This document shows positions 5,494 to 8,894 of a stretch of 8,894 bases of DNA, in pieces (position 1 is the stretch's first letter; each line of letters begins with the position of its first letter). The translations under genes and the position numbers were made by a program. The stretch is taken from NCBI GenBank assembly GCA_947177105.1, contig CAMWTF010000077.1, positions 1 through 8,894 of the forward strand, given 5' to 3'. Origin of the DNA: an uncultured Lachnospiraceae bacterium. Lineage in GTDB: Bacteria; Bacillota; Clostridia; Lachnospirales; Lachnospiraceae. Under the pieces are notes generated by a model. It saw only the letters and a program-made list of their open reading frames with translations. It did not search any database and had not been told where the DNA came from.

Positions 5494-7923
5494 ATGGAGA
5501 GATGGGCAAGGGCAAAGTATCAGCCGGTTCTTCCGCTGGGGGAGGACGGACGCCGCGTTACGGGCAGCAGGGAGCATATTATGCTTTCCAAGGACGTGGC
5601 AAAGGAAGGCATGGTGCTTTTGAAAAACCAGGGAAATGTGCTGCCTCTGGCCAAGGGCAGCAGGGCTGCGCTGTTTGGCAAGGCAACCTTTGACTATGTG
5701 AAGGGGGGCGGGGGAAGCGGAGATGTGACCGTGGCTTACACCCGCAATCTGTATGAAGGGCTGAAGCAAAAGGCCGGCCATGTGGAAATCTTTGAGGAGC
5801 TGGCTTCATTTTACAGGGAGAATGTGAAGAGGCAGTATGCCCAGGGCATAGGGCCCGGCATGACGGTGGAGCCTGTGCTGCCGGAAGAACTCCTGCAAAG
5901 GGCCAGAGCTTTTACGGACACCGCCATTATCAGCATCTGCCGTTATTCTGGCGAGGGCTGGGATCGAAAGAGCATTTATGATAAGAAAAACAAGGCGGAC
6001 GATATGGTTATAGCCGGACAGGATCAGAAGCAGGAGGTCGAGGACGAGGTGTTTGAGGAGGGGGACTTTTACCTGACCTCCGGGGAGAAGGCCATGGTGG
6101 AAGCGGTGAAGAGTCGCTTTTCCAGGGTGATCGTGGTGATGAACGTGGGCGGTATGGTGGACACGGACTGGTTTGCCGGGGAGGATCGGATCCAGTCCGT
6201 CCTCATGGCCTGGCAGGGCGGCATCGAGGGGGGATTGGCTGCGGCGGAACTGCTCATCGGCGAGGGCAATCCCAGCGGGAAGCTTTCGGACACCTTTGCA
6301 AAGAAGCTGGAGGATTACCCTTCTACCTATAACTTCCACGAGTCGGATGCCTATGTGGAGTACACCGATGATATCTATGTGGGCTATCGTTATTTTGAGA
6401 CTGTTCCCGGAGCGGCCCAGAAGGTAAATTATCCCTTTGGCTTTGGCCTGTCTTATACGAAATTCACGCTCTCCATGCCCCTTGTGGAAAAAAGAGGACA
6501 TCATCTGCGCGTCGTGGTAGATGTGTGCAACATTGGAGAGATGGCGGGAAAAGAGGTGGTACAGGTCTACTACAGCGCTCCCCAGGGCAGGCTGGGAAAG
6601 CCGGCGAGAGAACTGGTGGCTTTTGGCAAGACCAGGCTGCTGCAGCCCGGAGAAACCCAGACTATGGTGCTGCGGTTTAATATAAACGATATGGCGTCCT
6701 ATGACGATCTGGGCAAGGTGGCAAAATCGGCCTGGGTGCTGGAGCGGGGCGAATACCATTTCTATGTGGGCACATCCGTGCGGGATACCGTGGAGAGCAA
6801 TTATGTGATGGTGCAGGAAGAGGATGTGGTCACACAGCAGCTTTCCCCTAAAATGGCACCCACCCAGCTTGGCAAGCGCATGCTGGCGGACGGCAGTTTT
6901 GAACAGCTTCCTCAGGGAGAGCCCGTGGACACGGATGCCAGCGTATTTCCGGCCAAACTGCCGGAGAAGGAGACCGCTGGGGTTACGCCCGCTGTAAGGC
7001 AGCGTGACGGCTATCAGCTGTGGGGGTGTGTTGACAACAGGCCGAAGCTCATAGATGTGGCGGAGGGCAGAATGGCGCTGGAGGAATTTGTGGCCCAGCT
7101 TCCCAACGAGCAGCTGGCGGAGCTTCTGGGGGGACAGCCCAATACCGGGGTGGCCAACACCTTTGGCTACGGCAATCTGCCGGATTACGGCGTACCCAAT
7201 ATCATGACGGCGGATGGTCCCGCAGGGGTGAGAATCGCGCCGCAGTGCGGTGTATGCACCACCGCATGGCCCTGTTCCTTCATGGTGGCCTGTACCTGGA
7301 ATCCAAAGCTGGCGGAGCAGATTGGCGCGGCGGGCGGCGCGGAGGCCAAGGAAAACAATATCGGCGCATGGCTGACGCCCGCCATCAATATCCACCGGAG
7401 CCCTCTCTGCGGCAGAAACTTTGAGTATTATTCCGAGGACCCCTACCTGACCGGGAAGATGGCGGGGGCCATGGTGACGGGCATCCAGAGCAACCATGTG
7501 GCAGCCACGGTAAAGCATTTTGCCCTGAACAATAAGGAGACAAACCGCACAGAAAGCGACTCCAGAGCCTCCGAGCGGGCCATCCGGGAGATTTATCTCA
7601 AAGCCTTTGAGATGGTCGTAAAGGAGGCGAAGCCCTGGAGCATAATGTCCTCCTACAATATCATCAACGGCTATCGGGCCTCCGAAAACAGAGAGATGCT
7701 GGAGGATATTCTTCGCGGAGAGTGGGGCTTTGAAGGTATGGTGACCACTGACTGGTGGACCCACGGAGAGCATTACAAGGAGACAAAGGCGGGCAATGAT
7801 GTCAAGATGGGATGCGGCTTTCCCCAAAGGCTCCTGGAGGCCATGGAGAAAGGGGCCCTTACCAGGCAGGAGATGGAAGTCTGTGCCCGAAGAATTTTAG
7901 GACTGATATTAAAGATAGATTAG
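5494..7923 (+). CDS. Glycoside hydrolase family 3 beta-glucosidase-type enzyme with reversed domain order
   Basis: Likely cleaves terminal beta-linked glucose (or a related sugar) from oligosaccharides or glycosides in the cytoplasm, as no signal peptide is visible. The 809 residues are arranged opposite to most GH3 enzymes. The alpha/beta sandwich comes first (about 30-300), with KGGGGSGD (70-77), the acid/base segment SGEGWDR (Glu154) and YPFGFGLSYT (313-322). A fibronectin-III-like domain follows (about 340-445), then a linker. The catalytic barrel is last (about 527-805), with TADGPAG (Asp574), GRNFEYYSEDP (Arg641), VKHFALNN (Lys674-His675) and the nucleophile segment TTDWW (Asp753). All expected catalytic and sugar-binding residues are present. 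The start is supported by AGGTGG seven bases upstream. This arrangement is known from rumen Ruminococcus and Butyrivibrio beta-glucosidases. Exact sugar specificity cannot be read from the sequence. Confidence 0.95.
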   Translation: MERWARAKYQPVLPLGEDGRRVTGSREHIMLSKDVAKEGMVLLKNQGNVLPLAKGSRAALFGKATFDYVKGGGGSGDVTVAYTRNLYEGLKQKAGHVEIFEELASFYRENVKRQYAQGIGPGMTVEPVLPEELLQRARAFTDTAIISICRYSGEGWDRKSIYDKKNKADDMVIAGQDQKQEVEDEVFEEGDFYLTSGEKAMVEAVKSRFSRVIVVMNVGGMVDTDWFAGEDRIQSVLMAWQGGIEGGLAAAELLIGEGNPSGKLSDTFAKKLEDYPSTYNFHESDAYVEYTDDIYVGYRYFETVPGAAQKVNYPFGFGLSYTKFTLSMPLVEKRGHHLRVVVDVCNIGEMAGKEVVQVYYSAPQGRLGKPARELVAFGKTRLLQPGETQTMVLRFNINDMASYDDLGKVAKSAWVLERGEYHFYVGTSVRDTVESNYVMVQEEDVVTQQLSPKMAPTQLGKRMLADGSFEQLPQGEPVDTDASVFPAKLPEKETAGVTPAVRQRDGYQLWGCVDNRPKLIDVAEGRMALEEFVAQLPNEQLAELLGGQPNTGVANTFGYGNLPDYGVPNIMTADGPAGVRIAPQCGVCTTAWPCSFMVACTWNPKLAEQIGAAGGAEAKENNIGAWLTPAINIHRSPLCGRNFEYYSEDPYLTGKMAGAMVTGIQSNHVAATVKHFALNNKETNRTESDSRASERAIREIYLKAFEMVVKEAKPWSIMSSYNIINGYRASENREMLEDILRGEWGFEGMVTTDWWTHGEHYKETKAGNDVKMGCGFPQRLLEAMEKGALTRQEMEVCARRILGLILKID

Positions 7924-7937
7924 TCAAACGGTATATA

Positions 7938-7975
7938 AGGACTGCCTGCGCAGATAGGTTTACGCAGGCAGTCCT
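7938..7975. terminator. Perfect 13-bp hairpin between convergent genes, probable bidirectional terminator
   Basis: AGGACTGCCTGCG (7938-7950) and CGCAGGCAGTCCT (7963-7975) form a perfect 13-bp stem with a 12-base loop. It lies in the 64-base gap between the GH3 gene and the convergent binding-protein gene, the usual place for a shared terminator. Neither side is followed by a real T-run, so termination may be inefficient, or the hairpin may instead protect both mRNA 3' ends. Confidence 0.65.
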
Positions 7976-7987
7976 AGATTATAAAGA

Positions 7988-8894
7988 TTATAGATTTTCA
8001 TCCAGATACAATTGCACACGGTCCTGGATTACTTTTACTGTATCCTCCACAGAGCGTCCGCCCGAGAAACAGGTATCCAATTCCTCGGACATAATCTCGT
8101 TTATCACAGTCAATTCGTCATCCCTGATTACCGCGTTGTCCAGCAATTGCCGGAATTGTTGAAGATCTTCGTCCGTTGCGGACGGGATATCATGGCCGGA
8201 CATACCGATAAACTTCTCTTCCTTTGACTGTTCCAGCATTTCATCCATGGCTGAATTTAATGTAGCTATACCATATTGATAGGTATCCTTTCCTGTTTGG
8301 TTGGCCGCCAGATATTCGATAAACGCCCATGCGCCTTCTTTATGTGGGCTGGCAGCGCTGATCCCATATGTGCCATAAGCCCCCAGTATATTGCAAGGCG
8401 TTCCCTCCTGGGTAGGAAACCCGATTGCCACTCCGTCTCCTGCCAGTAATTCCTGATACTGCAAATAAGTTCTCATATCTGTTACCGGACGCGAATACAA
8501 TAAAAGCCGGCCTGACTGCCATTTTTCTTCCGCATACTCGGACCCGCCATCGTATTTCGCTTCATACGCTGCGGCAAATCGCAAAAGTTCCTCAAATTCC
8601 CCCTGATCGAAAGCAGCTGTTCCCTGTTTCCAGTCCACCCATTGCTGCTGTCTGGCATACCACATCATCATTACCATAACCTTGCGGGAATCGTCCCTCA
8701 TGAAGCCCTCCATGACGGTGAGACCACGGTGCCTGTCCACATAATCCAGAAATTCCTCCATTGTCCAGCCGGGTTCATTTCCCAGTTCAGATTCTTTGCC
8801 ATAAAGAGTTGTGACAGAAAAGCTTGGCGGGACACAGGTCAGCCTTCCATCCACTGTATAAAGTCCAGAACCCTTTCGTTGAGCATATCCCGCG
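7988..8894 (-). CDS. Extracellular solute-binding protein (family 1, probably sugar ABC transporter), N-terminus beyond window
   Basis: Cell-surface lipoprotein-type receptor that delivers a substrate, most often a sugar, to an ABC importer. The frame stays open to the right edge of the window with no stop, so the gene is partial: about 301 C-terminal residues are visible, and the signal peptide and N-terminal lobe start are missing. The GTG at 8854 is internal, since the residues before it (KGSGLYTV) continue naturally into DGRLTCVPPSFSVTTLYGK, a motif common in this family. Further family-like features are a Trp-rich mid-region, the YGTYGISAASPHKEGAWAFIEY segment and a helical C-terminus ending YLDENL. 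It converges on the GH3 gene. Permease genes would be expected outside the window. Base composition is more AT-rich than that of its left-hand neighbours. Specificity unknown. Confidence 0.88.
   Translation of the reverse strand, partial: AGYAQRKGSGLYTVDGRLTCVPPSFSVTTLYGKESELGNEPGWTMEEFLDYVDRHRGLTVMEGFMRDDSRKVMVMMMWYARQQQWVDWKQGTAAFDQGEFEELLRFAAAYEAKYDGGSEYAEEKWQSGRLLLYSRPVTDMRTYLQYQELLAGDGVAIGFPTQEGTPCNILGAYGTYGISAASPHKEGAWAFIEYLAANQTGKDTYQYGIATLNSAMDEMLEQSKEEKFIGMSGHDIPSATDEDLQQFRQLLDNAVIRDDELTVINEIMSEELDTCFSGGRSVEDTVKVIQDRVQLYLDENL

Noticed and set aside
5424..5693. Possible 89-residue gene starting MNSKDFMKKKLKG upstream of the GH3 gene
   Set aside because: No ribosome binding site, and two thirds of it lies out of frame inside the GH3 gene; the composition of that part is that of a shadow frame.
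5701..5717. G-rich run (G6-C-G5) in the GH3 gene as a phase-variation tract
   Set aside because: It is interrupted and encodes the conserved Gly-rich loop GGGGSG of this enzyme family, so coding constraint explains it.
5806..7827. 673-codon open frame on the - strand opposite the GH3 gene
   Set aside because: It is a mirror of the GH3 gene caused by GC-rich third codon positions; the translation has no family features and the + strand gene has complete catalytic motifs.

Overview
The window looks like a chromosomal segment of a fairly GC-rich gut Firmicute, most likely a Lachnospiraceae/Clostridia relative. This rests on strong AGGAGG-type ribosome binding sites, the ECF-sigma/ABC-2 cassette, a HigA-like regulator, a DUF308 membrane protein, a domain-swapped GH3 beta-glucosidase of the Ruminococcus/Butyrivibrio type and a family-1 sugar-binding protein. 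No taxonomic marker gene is present, so this is inference.

Layout. Positions 1-3949 (+ strand) hold what looks like one operon: an ECF-type sigma factor (its 5' end may lie outside the window), an unrecognised six-helix membrane protein, an ABC ATPase and an ABC-2 type permease with a large extracytoplasmic domain. The ATPase and permease are separated by 457 bases filled by four near-identical 109-bp tandem repeats. Each repeat folds into a long imperfect hairpin, and a further small hairpin encloses the ATPase stop codon. Positions 3950-4167 hold an A-rich, UP-element-like stretch, a promoter with an extended -10, a 15-bp dyad around that -10 and a 7-bp leader hairpin. These precede a 96-residue XRE/HigA-like regulator (4168-4458) and a DUF308/HdeD-like membrane protein (4496-5185). 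A convincing intrinsic terminator follows at 5237-5271.

Positions 5272-5493 carry three small inverted repeats and no supported gene, leading into a GH3 beta-glucosidase-type enzyme (5494-7923) whose domains are in reversed order. A perfect 13-bp hairpin (7938-7975) separates it from a convergent extracellular solute-binding protein gene on the - strand, which runs off the right edge of the window.

How the genes work together. The first block reads as a signal-responsive export or defence module: the sigma factor directs transcription, the membrane protein may sense or restrain it, and the ATPase and permease form the transporter. The hairpin array sits where it could alter the ATPase:permease expression ratio. 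The second block is a small, probably autoregulated regulator/membrane-protein unit. The third fits uptake and intracellular cleavage of beta-linked glucosides. Most notable for follow-up are the hairpin repeat array, with its recombinant pattern of variants and a short echo at 4459-4475, the unrecognised membrane protein with a G8 tract near its start, and the HigA-like regulator that lacks a toxin partner.
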